6,778 nucleotides of DNA from Gammaproteobacteria bacterium. GTDB lineage: Bacteria > Pseudomonadota > Gammaproteobacteria > Pseudomonadales > Pseudohongiellaceae. Location: NCBI GenBank assembly GCA_002691885.1, contig NZJB01000109.1, positions 5,973 through 12,750 of the forward strand, read 5' to 3'. A program made the translations under genes and the position numbers. The notes beneath the pieces were generated by a model. That model worked only from the letters and a program-made list of their open reading frames with translations. It was not told the DNA's origin and searched no databases. Every line of letters begins with the position of its first letter. The stretch's first letter is position 1. Of the stretch, positions 6,465 through 6,778 are shown in pieces.

Positions 6465-6778
6465 CGTGTTTGGCTGTCGTGTTGCCAACTTAGTTGGGTT
6501 GTCGTAAGTGGGTTTTGTATAGAATGGTTGGGCGTGTTTTCAATTTGGAATTATGCTGTCAAAACCTTCATAAATTTGGTTCCTCACGGGCCTTCTAAGC
6601 CATAAACTCCTTGATATATAAGTGCTACCCATGTAACTTCTTCCGCACTCGTAAAGCGCGATCTCTGGACCGCATACGAGGCCGAATGAAAGCTCGTAAT
6701 CGGGTAAAATCCGGGTACGAAGAGAATCGGGATTGAGTGAGCGTCGGGAAGCTGGAAAACGACCATACATCCGGTAGG
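6465..6778. other. Gene-poor tail with no recognised feature
   Basis: I recognise no protein, tRNA or mobile element in these 314 bases. The tail contains a small inverted repeat just after sth, short direct repeats (AATTTGG at 6542-6548 and near 6572; CTCGTAA at 6648 and 6693; AATCGGG at 6698 and 6725) and several T-rich stretches. On the minus strand all three frames are open from the right edge for about 150 bases or more. The longest runs from the edge to a TGA at 6540 (a 76-residue product if started at ATG 6770) and another ends at 6584. Either could be the tail end of a gene converging on sth, but neither sequence resembles a family I know. The absence of minus-strand stops may also be chance. 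Confidence 0.3.
6485..6497 (+). repeat. Short inverted repeat CCAAC-TTA-GTTGG after sth
   Basis: Perfect five-base arms surround a three-base loop 20 bases past the sth stop codon. The left arm can instead pair with TTGGC at 6470-6474. No T-run directly follows, so it is at best a weak transcription end signal or an RNA 3' end stabiliser for the sth transcript. Confidence 0.25.

Noticed and set aside
6484..6535. Possible integron attC site
   Set aside because: GTTGGGT and GTTGGGC fit the GTTRRRY core, but no matching RYYYAAC partner and no imperfect-palindrome arms were found, and there is no integrase or cassette.
1..6778. CRISPR array, insertion sequence, phage genes, tRNA or rRNA
   Set aside because: No regularly spaced repeats, transposase or integrase motifs, or RNA gene signatures were seen on either strand.

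Overview
The window reads as a chromosomal housekeeping segment of a gammaproteobacterium. All four recognisable proteins resemble proteins of Pseudomonas and related marine gammaproteobacteria. The gene order (mfd, divergent from a long GAPDH-like gene, then apbE and a soluble transhydrogenase) is a cut-down version of a layout known from Pseudomonas and relatives. Codon use and base composition look even across the four genes, and I see no insertion sequence, phage gene, CRISPR array, rRNA or tRNA. A genus cannot be named from this sequence alone.

Layout. Positions 1-2273 (minus strand) hold the first ~757 codons of mfd, the transcription-repair coupling factor. The reading frame is unbroken and runs off the left edge just after helicase motif III. 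Positions 2274-2438 are a divergent regulatory region: a good sigma70-like promoter points right and a weaker -10 element points left. Positions 2439-3917 (plus) encode a 492-residue GAPDH-family protein with a ~138-residue N-terminal extension. Positions 3918-3997 are a short spacer with small inverted repeats. Positions 3998-5050 (plus) encode ApbE, the FMN transferase. Positions 5061-6464 (plus) encode Sth/SthA, the soluble pyridine nucleotide transhydrogenase. Positions 6465-6778 hold no gene I can identify, although minus-strand frames stay open to the right edge.

How the genes fit together. The three plus-strand genes are close together (spacers of about 80 and 10 bases) and are probably one transcript. 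Their common theme is redox cofactors: a dehydrogenase that may make NADPH or NADH, an enzyme that flavinylates membrane redox proteins, and a transhydrogenase that equilibrates NADPH and NADH. In Pseudomonas-type genomes the Na+-translocating NADH:quinone reductase operon (nqrA-F) lies between the GAPDH-like gene and apbE, and a small nqrM-type gene often follows apbE. Both are missing here, so ApbE stands without its usual partner. This absence, the long GAPDH-like protein with Arg where NAD-type enzymes have Asp, and a changed nucleotide-binding loop in Sth are the points most worth following up. I did not find a clearly new biological system in this window.
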